DNA from: Coptodactyla brooksi
Lineage: Eukaryota; Arthropoda; Insecta; Coleoptera; Scarabaeidae
Reading direction: 5' to 3'
Length of the DNA stretch: 29,806 nucleotides
Assembly (NCBI GenBank): GCA_033557675.1
Contig: JAWQRM010000124.1
Span: forward strand, 1-29,806
Translations under genes and position numbers: made by a program
The notes under the pieces: model-generated
Database searches by the model: none
The model's input: the letters and a program-made list of their open reading frames with translations, nothing else
Told to the model about the DNA's origin: nothing
In this document: positions 1 through 11,117 of the stretch, piece by piece
Layout: every line of letters starts with the position of its first letter
Position numbering within the stretch: the first letter of the stretch is position 1

Positions 1-309
1 ATATACCTGAGTGCAGTCCGTCCCGTACTACTGTACGGGTCGTCTACTTGACTACTCAACAGAACGCAGGAAGAGAGGCTTGATATAGCTGAGAGGAAGC
101 AACTAAGGCGAACGATAGGTATTCGCTACCCGGACATTCCGCATAACAACGACCTCTACGCAACTGTGGACAATGTCTATGCCGAGATTAGAAGAAGGCC
201 GTCTAAATTTCCGCGTCTGTCTAGACAGGTAGCAGCTAACAGGGTCTGCCTCCTAGGTCATGCACTGCGCAGAGAAGAAGCAAGGCTAGTCCAGGAAGCT
301 GTCGGCTGA
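1..309 (+). pseudogene. 3' end of a non-LTR retrotransposon reverse transcriptase ORF (decayed)
   Basis: Frame 1 reads from the window edge to a TGA at 307-309. It begins with a segment like the end of a LINE reverse transcriptase (AVRPVLLYGSST). A basic region follows with LRRTIGIRYPD and a final LLGHALRREEARLVQEA. The pattern LRR-IG-PD followed by LGHxLRR is usual in the C-terminal part of LINE polyproteins. An in-frame TGA at 49-51 sits where a Trp codon would be expected, so the copy is probably dead. The rest of the ORF lies upstream of the window. The clade cannot be set from this fragment. It need not be the same element as the gag-only LINE copies further along. Confidence 0.7.
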
Positions 310-393
310 GAGTGCAGCGTGGAAAGACTTGGTTCAAAAGGTTCTTGCCAGCTAAGAGGCGACACCGCTCGCTTCAGACGACCTACTGACTAC

Positions 394-419
394 GGCCTCT
401 TCACTGTAGTGAAGAGGCC
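394..419. repeat. Perfect inverted repeat downstream of the RT fragment
   Basis: GGCCTCTTCACT (394-405) and its exact reverse complement (408-419) are separated by 2 bases. As a hairpin this gives 11 pairs with a 4-base loop. It lies about 85 bp after the LINE stop codon, so it may belong to the element's 3' UTR. Confidence 0.7.
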
Positions 420-1920
420 TAGAAAATCCTACTTGAAGTCTTTGTATTTGAGAAATAGTAGATGGTTGTTGTATTACGGTTGTTGAATAACTGTTAGTAA
501 GCAGTACTCTTTTGTCTTCGGTCTTGTATGATTATCAAATCTGTTCGTGTCTGTTTATTACGCATACAACCTCATTTTAATAACTTTCAATCATTGTTCA
601 GGTAATTACGTTATCGTCGCTTGTGAATGCGAAGCGAGTTGAATCGTATCGAATCTAATGTAATTAAACGAGCTGTTGCTTTATTTAACCGGGTGGTTTG
701 CGCACCAAGCATTTTGTTTAGGTTCGGAACGTCAATTTCAACTACCGAGAAGTAGGACTCGGTTTACCTGGTTTCAAATATTTGCCAACCTAACATAGTT
801 TTGTTAACTTTGCCGTTTTCGCGGCAGAGCGCGTATTAATCGGAAACAATCGTATTATCATCGGTATGTTAGTATAGTATTGATGACACGTCATACGCAT
901 GTCGGTGCTCTAACGGCAACGTTACTTTGGGTCGCTCACTTTCATTCACCGTTCTTCATTGTCCGTTCTCGAGTGAACTCATTGATAATTGATTGGGTAA
1001 TCAATTGAGTAACCCATTCACGGCGTACGCCGGCATTTCAATTTATTATTTACCCGCCGCGTCGCTACCCCATTCCGTTTGCGTTCGCTCCCGACGGAAA
1101 AAGTTTAGCGCGTAACGCTTAAACGCCCGTGACGTTGTGTCGGCGCGTTTCGGAGGGTTATTGTCACTAGCGCGGAGATTATCGAACGTCGACTGTTCGA
1201 TGATAGATGTCGGCGAGCAGACGTCCGAATCGTGTGAGGAAATTGTTGAAATCGATCTCGCGCGGTTTACGATTCGGACGAAATTGCCATCTAGCCGGGA
1301 GGGCGGCGACGTCAATTAAGGGAATAATTCGATAGCGCGATAATTATTTATGCGCCTCCATTACTATTTCAATACCAATTATTATTACGATATTTTCGGC
1401 GATGCAAATACTACCGAAACGAGCGCGCTTATTATTATTATTGGCGAGCTACTATGCAACGGTGTCTCTGGACCCGACGGTAGCCGACACTAAATCTACA
1501 TCTGCAACTGGCATCTGGCACATCCCTCCGCCACCCCATAAGACCCGCCATATCTCATCCGGGCGCATCCCCGTGCCGGACGGAGGCTGAAAAAACAACC
1601 CCGCCAATAAAAGTCCGTCCGATAATACGGGATTTATTTGATGCACAACTCGACACTTGAAGGGTACGATAAATTTCTCACTTTAATGAATAAATAAATA
1701 AAACTTTTATTTATTGTTGTTTATTTAAGCGATTCCGACGAGGGAACGATTTAATTTACGATTTCTACCTTATTATTGTTTCTGCTAGGCTCTAATTTCG
1801 CAATTTCGATTGTTAAATTTCAATAAACAAGTCGAAGTCGATCTCATATCACCTCTTCATTTATTCCAAGCTTGTGGTGGAATCATAGAGGTCAAGAATG
1901 TAGTCTAGCAAGAATGTATA
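420..1920. other. Stretch with no recognised gene
   Basis: No conserved coding frame was recognised. The segment at 1040-1600 is richer in C+G and holds several short open frames on both strands. None has a recognisable domain or consistent splice signals. It could be intron or 5' flank of the plus-strand gene. Confidence 0.4.
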
Positions 1921-2090
1921 ACATAACAATATGATACCGACAGTGACCGCGATATGAGAAGTGCTGAGTAAGACAGTAGGGGAGTCGTTCGATACGCACG
2001 TACGTGTTGTCGCTCCGCGCTTATCCTGTCTACATAGAGCGTTACAGTGATTGCGGACTGGGTCTGAGACCTGCACGTTAATGTGCTACA
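1921..2090 (-). repeat. SINE-like dispersed repeat, copy A
   Basis: The reverse complement matches 18837-18971 closely from TGTAGCACATTAACGT, through CCGCAATCACTGTAACGCTC and a TATCGCGGTCAC segment, to CATATTGTTAT. It is the most complete copy besides copy D. The orientation is defined by copy D, whose tail is shared with the gag-bearing LINE. No ORF is present. The boundaries come only from comparing copies within this window. Confidence 0.65.
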
Positions 2091-2105
2091 GGGGTAGCAC
2101 ATTAA

Positions 2106-2135
2106 ACGTCCACATAACATTTGTTATGTGGACGT
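2106..2135. repeat. Perfect 14-bp inverted repeat
   Basis: ACGTCCACATAACA (2106-2119) is followed after two bases by its exact reverse complement (2122-2135). It sits just outside SINE-like copy A. It may be a transposon end or a cruciform-prone site. Confidence 0.75.
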
Positions 2136-2849
2136 AAATCACCATTACGCTTTTGATCTGTCAATTTTTGGTTTTTTGTTAAACAACTTTCTTAAAACGA
2201 CAGATACCGACCTGAAATTTTAGTAATAAATCTACTAAAGTAAATAGGCGTTTACTTACTAAAGTAAAATCAGAAAATAAAAGCCACGCGACCAGAAATC
2301 TGGCGAAATTGCGTTGAGTACCGTAAAAAAGGTTTGAAAGAGCTTATGTAGAAAGTGAGCACCTTGCGGACGTAGCGATAGAACCGAATATCCCGATGAA
2401 GAACCGTGCGGCAATGAATGCGATATTGAAGTTGCAAAGTTACCCCGATGCGCTGTCTTAAACGCATTCCAAACTTTTCCGAACCGCAGTAAATTTGCCA
2501 CGGGTGCAGAACCGAGATTATACTATAAACGTTGCGCGATACTTGTTACAATTTCCAATTTGAATTTCAATAAATATTTAAGGAACGTATTATTTACTTA
2601 CTATTTTGTTTGAGAGATAAAACAAAAAAGTATAACAAGAATATTATAAGAAAGTTTAACATAGCAATATGACACCAACCGTGACCGCTATAAAGTTCGA
2701 GGATATTTTCCGGTACCATACGGCTTTTAAGCCGCGTGCGCAATACGTAGTGGGAGGTCAGTCACGTCTAGCACGTCAATGGGAGTATGTCGTACAGGGA
2801 GATTATCATACTTACGTAAAACGGAGGTCTTAAAAATATCTCATTTTAA
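2136..2849. other. Non-coding stretch with a short repeat fragment
   Basis: No gene was recognised. Bases 2658-2693 match the end of SINE-like copy A (AGCAATATGACACCAACCGT compared with the equivalent stretch near 1923). The part nearest the transposase frame may be the 5' UTR of the mariner, but I could not define a terminal inverted repeat. Confidence 0.4.
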
Positions 2850-3317
2850 ATGTTATTGGCATTAAATGCTTTCTTCAAAAGTTGGGAAATTTTAACCATA
2901 GAACGCTACACTCTTGAACAAAGAATTTTAATTGTGAAAATTTACTATCAATATGGTGAAAATTTTGCTGTATCACTTCCTAAAATTCAAACAGCTTTTC
3001 CTCGTATTCAGGCTCCTTCTGAGATCGTTGTGCGTAATTTAATCTCTAAATTCGAGGCTCACGGTACTGTTGCTGACAATAGATCAAAACAATACGCTCG
3101 TAGTGGCCGCAGTCATGCAAACATAGCTGCTGTACAGCAAAATGTTGAGAATGAGCCTGGAATATCAACTCGTCGACGTTCGCAACAATTGGGCATCACC
3201 AGAAGCACTTTGCGCAACATTCTGCAAACAGATATTCATCTTTACGCTTATAAAGATCAACTGGTTCAAGAATTAAAGCCGGCCGACCATTGTTTGCGTC
3301 GAACAATTTTTCAATAA
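2850..3317 (+). pseudogene. Mariner-like transposase, N-terminal DNA-binding part
   Basis: This frame encodes paired-type helix-turn-helix domains. YTLEQRILIVKIYYQYGENF opens the domain at about residue 20. A linker with RSGRSHANIAAVQQNVENEP and then TRRRSQQLGITRSTLRNIL follows at about residues 105-127. KDQLVQELKPADHCLRR ends the conserved part, after which the frame runs into a stop at 3315-3317. In intact relatives this region leads directly to the first catalytic Asp. Here the connecting segment is shortened and the frame shifts near 3310. The product cannot be a working transposase. The first Met at 2850 was used only because it is the first in the frame; family similarity starts about 19 residues later. 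Confidence 0.85.
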
Positions 3318-3416
3318 AATCATCTTTAGTGATGAGGCCCATTTTCAATTAGGCGGTTATGTAAACCATCCTCGAAAAACTATTACTTCCAAAGAAAGTG
3401 GCCGTATGGTGGTGGT
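3312..3416 (+). pseudogene. Mariner-like transposase, segment with the first catalytic Asp
   Basis: In a frame different from the piece before it, the sequence reads FNKIIFSDEAHFQLGGYV. The first catalytic Asp is the GAT at 3331-3333, in the usual SDEAHF context. The frame continues through a diverged stretch and then fails near 3413-3420, where similarity resumes in the next piece (WSGGIIGPYFFEN). There are thus two frame breaks about 100 bp apart. Confidence 0.75.
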
Positions 3417-4025
3417 TTGTGGTCAGGCGGCATCATCGGCCCGTATTTTTTCGAAAATGAGCAAGGAAACGCCGTCACCGTGAATTCTCTGCGCTACCAA
3501 ACCATGATAACCGATTCTTTGTGGCCACAATTGGCTAATGTTGACATCAGTGACCTTTGGTTTCAACAAGACGGCGCCACAAGCCACACAGCCGGCCAAA
3601 CAATTCAGTTATTGCACGAGAAATTTCCCGGTCGCGTAATTTCTCGATTTGGCGATGTCAATTGGCCTCCTCGTTCTTGTGATTTAACGCAGCTGGATTA
3701 TTTTCTCTGTGGCCATTTGAAAGATCGGGTTTACGTGAACAAACTGCAAACAACTGAAGCTCTGAAAGATGAAATTCGGCGCTGCATTGACGAGAGAAGC
3801 GAAGCTTTGTTGCAAAATGTGGTAAAAAATTTTGTGAAAAGAGCGGTTATGCACGTCTGCCGACGTGCTAGAGATGGACATTTGCCCGACATCATATTCC
3901 ATTATTATTTCCCATATATCGAACTGATTCACAGGAAAGACCAACATAATTCACGATGGCATGATGTTCTTTGGTATGATTTGCTTCACGTCAAGTTAAA
4001 GATAATGAAACTATATCAACCTTGA
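3417..4025 (+). pseudogene. Mariner-like transposase, C-terminal catalytic part
   Basis: This 202-codon frame holds most of the DDE/D catalytic domain. WSGGIIGPYFFENEQGNAV is at the start. WFQQDGATSHTA has the second Asp (GAT-equivalent GAC at 3570-3572). VNWPPRSCDLTQLDYFLCGH has the third Asp (GAT at 3696-3698). Forty-one residues separate the second and third Asp. The domain ends with the HLPDIIFHY signature usual at the C-terminus of this group, and the frame runs on about 40 residues past it. The piece is well preserved, so the insertion is not very old, but the frame breaks upstream make it non-functional. Confidence 0.85.
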
Positions 4026-5455
4026 CCTTGATGTTACTCTATAGTCAAGGTCAAGGTCACTCGGACGTAAACTAAACCTGCTAAAGGAAGTACAGGATGA
4101 AAATACAGCACCAGTAAACATCGAACCCATAATACGTAAGAAGAAGCAAGGAAGAAAACGTACAAACATTCTGGGGAACTGTCGAGAAGATTTTTTTATG
4201 GTTACACGATTTAAAGTGGGGGAAGCCGGAAGGTAACTATGCGTAAACTTCAATATAAGATTAAAAGCAAATATTGTTCGGGACAACATTCGCGTACCGC
4301 GATGAAAGTGACAGGAAGCAAGCTTAACGTCAAACCAAACAAAATTAAACAAACTTTTCCTCTTAGGCAACGGGCCGGTAAGACGGCGGGGGCTTGAGTA
4401 ATGTCGGGCCGAGGTAAAACTTTTCGCGTCTAAGTTTTCCAAAGCCCCGTGCAGCCGGTCGGGGGCTCCCCCCCGAAAACAGCGACAAATTATAATATCG
4501 ATGTTGTCTCACTACCGCGAGCGACACCGGCGGTCCGTCTAACGTCAGGACAACGCGAAAATGCCAACAGACACCTACGCCGACGTTCGTTCACCCCTTC
4601 CTCTCACCCCCGACCGGGAAATTCAGAATAGCGAAGAACAAAGTATGCCACTCGATGTCACTACCTATTTCACCCGTGCCCGCTCATAAACTTTATAAGA
4701 ACCACTTTGAATAACAACTTTTATTCTACTCCTTCGTCCTTCTCATCTTGCGAGGTGTATCTACACTTATTTGGATAATGATTTCTCTTGCGGTCGTTTT
4801 TTTTTCGCTTTGGACGGATTCAAAAAGCGAAAGGGGCGGGGGAGTACAACTACTTTCCGTTATGCATCAAGCGCACAATAACGGGCCGCGTCTGTGCGTT
4901 TTGCATACCACCGTCGTTCCCTCAGCAATTAGAACTGAAGTCGTGAGCATTGTCGCCCAGAAACGTACGATGATGTACCTTGGGGTTTTAGCGGAATTGC
5001 TTTTTACTCCGTTTCAAGTTATTGTGTAGCGTCTGAGATACACACGTGCTGCCATACTGGCTTTAATTACCATTACCTACAGCTTTTATGCCCCTAATCC
5101 ATTTGGTCACCCTCTCGTCCTTTTACAACAATTATTATCTGCGACATTCTTTTCCCTTACCGCCAATTTTATCTGTCACGACTTGCGGCCGTTCTCATCG
5201 ACTTCGTAAACAATTACTAACGCCACAATTATGTAAATAACTTCCGACTTTAAGGAGTAACAGATATTTTAGGTCGCCCCATTTATATTCAGCTCGCGGT
5301 CTTGTCCAATTTTTCTTTAAAAAAAAGGGGGTAAGTAATAAGACAAATACCGACTTGGCACCCCGCATTCTTTGCTTTTTTTTTTCGCCGCGTCTATAAC
5401 GAACTAAATTCTTAACGCAGAAAAAAGAATCACACCATTCTCGGTAAAAAGAGTT
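4026..5455. other. Non-coding stretch
   Basis: No gene was recognised. Just after the mariner, ACCTTGACCTTGA (4019-4031) and its reverse complement (4045-4057) form an inverted repeat. A 64-codon open stretch without Met (4044-4236) and a hydrophobic short frame near 4780-4840 lack family similarity and usable splice sites. Confidence 0.4.
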
Positions 5456-6780
5456 GGCACCACTCGGTACCACTTAAGAAAATCTTAACACTTATAGAAT
5501 CACGCGATTCTCACGTGTACAGTGCTCTGAGTTTTGATCGAAACGCAAATTGCGAATTCTGGAGTTCAATTCATCCAGTGTTCTGAGTTTGTACGGTTGG
5601 CACCACTCAACAAAATTCCTAACGCAAACAAAATAACACGATGCTCATGCGTATGGTATTTTAGGAGATACCGAATAACTTATAGAAATAGTGGGCACCA
5701 CTCGGCGCCACTCAGCGCCACTTCGCACCTGCGAGTCGTTTATTAGGAAAAAAAATGTCATGTTGCGTGCGTAAATAGAATTAAGAAAAGTTTCTAGTTC
5801 TATTCTTCGGTCAGGGATAGGTGGGAGGTTCCATATATCCCGGGGTGATAAACGTAGAAGACGCATGGCCGGCCTCCGTACACTTTATTGCAGACGTGAC
5901 TCACGCTTTTTCAATTTCGTACAGTGCGAATGACTGGCGCTGAGGGTGTGATTGCGACTATGACGTATTGACTCGAAGTGGCCGCGTACGGGCGTGACAA
6001 ATGTTTGTAGGAGTCGCGTATCGTTCGGAATTGGATGCAAAAACATGATCTGGGACCGACGGCCGTCCCACGCGTCGCAAACCCTTTGAGGTTATGGCGA
6101 CTATGACAATTTTTCCGCACGATTCATTCCGACTCTGACCATCGCTCCGCGTCCGTCGCGCAATACTCTTGACGATACGCTCCCCGGCCGGGACCCCGAA
6201 GGAACGCCCGAGATCGAATGTTATTATTCAAGACGATAACAAAACCCTCCCCGGGGAACGAAAAACTCTCGCCGCCAATGATATATCTCGGACTTTAAAA
6301 CAATTAATTCTATTAATACGAATTCCTGCAACATCGCAAATCCTTACCTCGAATTCCTGGGCTCAAACCAAACTTTAATTACTACTTCCATTACCAACAC
6401 TTTTAAATGCTGTTCCACTCTAACGCGAATTCCACACGTACCCTTTTAACCGTCTAATGAATCGATTTTTATTTATACAACCTGTGATACCTCGACGTCA
6501 TTACGGAATTTGACATTTTTACGCCAATATCGACGTAAGAATGTACGAAAATGTGGATAAGTTTTGGAGTTATCGATTATCGTATACACATGGTTAGCAC
6601 CACTTCGCGCATCATGGCGCCACTTAACAAAACTTAGCGCGGTACCACTTTTTACCGCACTTGGTAATGTTACTAAGCAAGTTTAGATTAATCAATGCGA
6701 ATTCCTACAAAATCCTTTCAGTTTCTTATGCTGTCGGTTAGCACCACTTGGCATCTCTTGGCGCCACTTAGTACCGCTTA
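5456..6780. repeat. Clustered degenerate GGCRCCACT motifs
   Basis: GGCACCACT, GGCGCCACT, AGCACCACT or GGTACCACT occurs at 5456, 5466, 5599, 5694, 5704, 5714, 6596, 6616, 6641, 6740 and 6760. Many neighbours are 10-25 bp apart, and the clusters are separated by up to 870 bp. Some lie beside similar filler such as TTCCTAACGCAA or AACAAAACTTAG. This looks like a decayed tandem or dispersed repeat. No gene was recognised within the segment. Confidence 0.5.
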
Positions 6781-7079
6781 CGGTACTATACGAAGTGCGA
6801 CAATTAGTGCGCTCAATGATCTGATACAATATCGATTGTGATGGATCGAGTGCAAGGTTAGGCCTCGATAACCACACAGTCACAAGCAGGTCGAGAATGC
6901 AGTAAACAAGCAACGCCAACCGTGACCCACCGAGAAGTGCTGATGTGCTACAGCAGCTGATGTACTTCAACGGTAACATCGCCTGATCTCCGTTCCTCGT
7001 CTGATCCTGCAAGTGACAAAGCCGACCAATAATTAGCCAGCTTGAAAGAGTTGCTCGGATGCCGTCACTTCTATCTTGA

Positions 7080-7526
7080 CTATGGCCTGGTCATTTTCAC
7101 TTCTATTTTCCCTCTATAGTCTGGTATGGTCCTCTTCAGAGTCTCCTCAACCTCCGCTACTGTTGTGCAGCTCTGCTCTACTAGTACAAGTACTGCTCTG
7201 GGAATCAGTTCTCTGATGCTGTTTGAATTACCTACTGCTTCCTTCAGGGCATCGGGAAAAGAAGCCTTTGTTTCTGCAGAGGTTTTCCTTAATTCCAGGA
7301 GAACTCCTCCTGTTCTTGTTTGCCGGATCGACTTCATATTTACTCCAGCTGCGCTGGTATCGATGTGCAGGTGGATGGTTCCCATGACACCCACGTAGGT
7401 TTTACCCTGCGCAGGTTTTAAAAGAATCGCGTCCGACTTTGTTCTTGCTCTCGATTGCTTGAGACCTTCTTGTGAGGACTGATGTGGACTTGTAATTCTA
7501 CTCTTACTCTCGCCAACATCCGGCAC
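7080..7526 (-). pseudogene. LINE ORF1 (gag-like) fragment, copy 1
   Basis: This is a 148-codon frame of a LINE ORF1 protein of the kind common in insect R1/I-type elements. It contains KSDAILLKPAQGKTY, GGVLLELRKT, FPDALKEAVGNSNSIREL and a final YRGKIEVKMTRP. The core of the family, a β-rich unit before CCHC knuckles, is partly present. The zinc knuckles are missing. It aligns almost throughout with 11258-11869. The upstream part of ORF1 (reverse complement of about 7640-7770) is separated from it by the tandem-repeat insertion and frame changes. ORF1 proteins bind element RNA; this copy is broken. Confidence 0.75.
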
Positions 7527-7540
7527 AGAGTTAGTATCGC

Positions 7541-7621
7541 TAGTTAGTTAGTCCGTCGTAATCACGAGTTAGTACGTAATCACGTCGTAATCACGTAATC
7601 ACGAGTTAGTCCGTCGTCGCT
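7541..7621. repeat. Short tandem repeat inserted in LINE copy 1
   Basis: Repeated AGTTAGTCCGTCGT and CGTAATCACG blocks fill this segment. At the same place LINE copy 2 has only a few bases (near 11245-11275). It is a local expansion inside copy 1. Confidence 0.65.
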
Positions 7622-8237
7622 GCGAAACTCGTGCGGAGATCATCGCTTCCTTATTGAGCTTCGCTCGAGTTTTATTAATAAACTCGAGATTGTCAATGAT
7701 CTCTTCCAGTTTATGGAGCGTTTGCTTTATGTCATTACTGACATTGCATTGTTTCAGCACTGCCGCCCTCGTGGTATCGATGAGGTCCTTGCTTGTGCGA
7801 GTTTCTCCGTCTCTTCATCTTCTGGTATTCTCTTGTTCGGGCTGAGGTTCTTCGGTGTTTCGGCTTTGAACAGTGGTGTTTGTTTCGTTTCGTTCGCTGT
7901 TGGTTTTATTTACTTTAAAGTTGTTTCTCTCCATATGTATTCTAATACTCCAAAGTGCGAGGCCGTCTCCGAACGCGGTGTCTCAGGAAGTGGGGGGGTG
8001 ATCCCAATTGTTGCGAGAGCTTTTGGCTGTAAGGGCGCGAATGAAACATCCGCCCTTGCCGTTCACCTGCTTCCTTCATCGACATCCTGACACTTCCTTG
8101 GGTGCGACGCGTTGACGTCGGGAGTTTCCACGAGAACTGCGCTTTACGTATCATCCTGCACATCCCTTACGGGCAGCGTGAACGTATCCGCTAGTCCTTG
8201 TGACTCTACCGCAATACTGGCCAGATGCCCCTGCATG

Positions 8238-10560
8238 GTGCTGATATATAAAACCAATCGTTGGTACATAAGCGGCGTTAAGTTAATAATAGATATTCAT
8301 AGTGATTCATTGATGCGTAGGGTATTCATATGCATAGTGTATACACGGTCCTAGTAGACTCATAGCTACACTGGTGTTATGTAGATGATAATACAACCCC
8401 TCAATGAGCCAAATAAATAAACCTCGTCAAAAGATCAACGACAACGAGTGGGAGGGGCACGCGGACCGTGCTACAGGCCGGTGTATAGTTCCCAGCCACG
8501 TTGCTCAAAAACTGTTGCTCAAAAGGGAAAGTGATACAGGACTTTTCTCCTCTGTTTGGCTTAATCTACCTCTGAGTTTGTGTTTGTTAGCTTTACACCA
8601 GACACTTTGCATAACCAGCCCCTTAGATTAGGAGTATATAGTTATAGCAGACACTGATATTGGAGTAATAACTCAGTAAGATACAGGGAGTGACAGTAGA
8701 CTTTGATATTTCACGGGTTATTTCAAGATAAGGGAATTGAATTGCGTGAAAAATCGTCGTTTTAGTGTTGGCACTGTTTATTTCTAAATGAGCAAGTTTA
8801 AATTGATTTAAAAAGCTATATAACTTTTAAGTTTCCATTTCCGCGCGGCGAAAAGTTGTAAACTTATCGATTTGATAAAAATATACTGAAATAATTCGAA
8901 ACGGAGGAAGCAAACGCGGCCGAAGGTGGGGGAGGGGGTATCCCGAATGTTTATCTACACTTTCGGTAATAGAAAATGGCGTTTGGCGTGTTGTTGCAAC
9001 TCTTGAGTGTCCGAGCGGAAGAATTTCGTTTCACTAACACAATTACCTATCCTTCGACTTTATTCTGCGTGCAGACAACCAAAGTGGTCCTATCTCACGA
9101 GGCGCGGCCGTCTCTTTCTCTCTTTCTCCCCGTAGTTCGCCCCCTTTAGGTCAAAAGGAACGTCGAGCAATAACAAAGGTACACGTACGGTTTTTCGAGG
9201 AAACTTCCACAAGTTACACTGATTCTCGCGAACGGTTCCCAACCTTATTACCGACGAACGCCGATCGTCAGTCATCGTTCGGACGGATTCAAAATTGATT
9301 TAGCTTAGATAACGATCTAAAAACAAAACGAGTGCGGATTTACTCGCGTCGAAATTATATCGCGCTTAGACTCGCTCGCATAGTTACTTACCGCAAGTTC
9401 AAACTTCGAAGGATAACTTGCAAGTTATTCAATTTTGAAATGTACCAAGGTCCCGTTCGCCGGGGAAGTCGGAGGTTTCGACGGAAGCGTCATTTTTCAA
9501 CTCTTTTCTAAATACTGCATTAGTACAAACGGGAGGGGTCCTTTTTTCCCTATATTCGACCTAAAGTGGGGTTTCATTAATTTGCGCTCGTTGTGCCCCT
9601 CGCGACAATCGTTGCGGAGCGACCAGCGATGGTCAAAAGATCGGCGGGCCGGGGGGTTCTAATTTGCGCTTCATTCAAAACGGCCCGCACTATGCGAAGT
9701 TTAGAAGGCGCCGAACAAAAACGCCCCTGATTTATGCTCGCCCGCCGAGTAAGGCCTTTTCGCCATCGGACAGGTAAGCGCTTGTATAACGCGATATATT
9801 TCATTTTGAATAAACGCATCTCTCTGGCAATGAAGAGACGTATTTAACGCCCAACGTGCCGGCCCTCTCTAATTAGCTTCCCCGATCAAAAACAAAAACA
9901 GAGGACCAACGAAATATACGTTTGCCCCACCTGTCCACCGCAAACTTTCTCGGTAAACAATCGGAATACGCCGAAACCAAAAGCTCTTCCTCTTCCTCTT
10001 CCTCTCAGAATCCTTCTCCAAATAATACTACTCCAATATCCGCTACGAAAGAAACTGTCTGTCGAGGTAGAGCTGTTCGACTAGTTGCCGGGACTAAGGA
10101 ATTTTTCTAATAAACTTCCGTCAATTAGAATTAATCATCTAAGTAAACAAGACAGTTTACGAGATCAATTTTATGAGGAATGTTTCCATCTGAAATTGAC
10201 CGTGATTTCTAGTGAAGGCCGATCTACTTAATGACATATTGTCTTTAATAAAACGATCTTTTAGTACGTAATTACGACCACAGCCAAGCGTCGAGTCATA
10301 AAATAGAATTGGACGAATTAACTTTTGAATTACTTCATCGTACCGAGTGTAGCTGTGAAGTTGAAGTTTAAGGACAATCGTTTAAACGTAGATATTATCT
10401 TAATTCCCTAATTGTTAGACTTACCTTATTGGAATTACCTAACAGCTAAACTTTTAGAACGAGTTTTATTATAAAATTCTCATACTTTTTATCTATTGTA
10501 GCACTATTCTAATTTAGCCATTGATTTTAGTTCGTGTACAACCGCACTGAAGCCCACGAT
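8238..10560. other. Non-coding stretch between the two inverted LINE copies
   Basis: No gene was recognised on either strand. A short TCTTCC run near 9984-10006 gives a serine-rich spurious frame. The remainder is moderately AT-rich unique-looking sequence. Confidence 0.4.
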
Positions 10561-10570
10561 CAGTCTTCAT

Positions 10571-10680
10571 CTTCAAGGTTAACTGAATCTTCAAGGTCAA
10601 CTTGTTCACCTTGATCAAAGTCAACTCGTAAATCGCGACTGCGGTCTTCTCAAAAAATCATTTTAAGGTTTTTTGAGGAG
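10571..10680. repeat. TCAAGGTCA cluster and hairpin
   Basis: TCAAGGTTA (10573) and TCAAGGTCA (10591-10599) are followed by the near-inverse CACCTTGATCAAAG. A hairpin then has CTCAAAAAA (10649-10657) pairing with TTTTTTGAG (10669-10677). The cluster resembles others at 13380, 16803, 16898 and 20203. Confidence 0.5.
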
Positions 10681-11117
10681 ATTGAATTGGCATCTGGGCT
10701 AGATTGGACTAGTCTGACTAGTCACATGTAGGGGCCAGTGTTGCGGTAGGGTCATGAGGATTAGCGGATACGTTGACGCTGCCCGAAAGGGATGTGCGGC
10801 GTGATGCGTAAAGCGCAGTTCTCGTGGAAACTCCCGACGTCAACGCGACGCTCCCACGGAAGTGTCAGGATGTCGATGAAGGAAGCGTAGTTACGAGGGC
10901 GATCACCCCCCCACTTCCTGAGACACCGCGCTCGGAGACGGCCTGGCACTTTGGAACATTAGAACACATATGGAGAGAAACAACCTTAAACTAAATAAAA
11001 CCAACAACGAACAACACGAAACAAACACCACTGCTCAAAGCCGAAGAACCTCAGCCCGAACAGAGAATACCACAGGATGAAGAGAAACTCGCACAAGCAA
11101 AGATCCTCATCGCTACC

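Larger units (their letters stand above)
2850..4025 (+). mobile_element. Decayed Tc1/mariner-superfamily element, DD41D type
   Basis: Two transposase pieces in different frames, joined by a short third frame, define the body of a mariner-type DNA transposon. The first and last pieces are open for 155 and 202 codons. The last piece shows the second and third catalytic Asp 41 residues apart, which in published usage is the rosa (DD41D) group. The outer boundaries are not resolved: I found no convincing pair of terminal inverted repeats or TA duplication. A 13-bp inverted repeat made of AAGGTCA motifs overlaps the end (4019-4031 and 4045-4057). Confidence 0.8.
6846..8237 (-). mobile_element. Gag-only non-LTR retrotransposon remnant, copy 1
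   Basis: The reverse complement is homologous, with gaps, to 10725-12047 from a 5' segment (CATGCAGGGG, then GCGGATACGTTCACGCTGCC) through a gag-like ORF1. The 3' tail contains CAGCACTTCTCGGTGGGTCA and a segment ending TAACCTTGCACTCGATC. No endonuclease or reverse transcriptase is present, and the gag frame passes straight into the tail. This is therefore an internally deleted copy. Compared with copy 2 it carries an extra tandem-repeat block (7541-7621). The edges come only from comparison of the two copies. Confidence 0.7.

Noticed and set aside
1402..1590. Signal-peptide-like frame (basic start, then LLLLLASYYA) as a first exon of the plus-strand DIP-like gene
   Set aside because: The next coding exon needs a phase-1 donor. 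Every GT in this frame falls in phase 0 or 2, and the frame stops after 62 codons.
4044..4236. 64-codon open stretch rich in Lys and Arg after the mariner
   Set aside because: It has no start codon, no splice signals and no recognised family; it could be a fossil but is unsupported.
4011..4442. 143-codon minus-strand frame
   Set aside because: It overlaps the mariner end and low-complexity repeats. Its composition is not protein-like and no domain was seen.
4748..5029. Hydrophobic short frame as another signal-peptide exon
   Set aside because: It has no ATG at the frame start and no phase-1 donor after the hydrophobic run; the rest has no domain.
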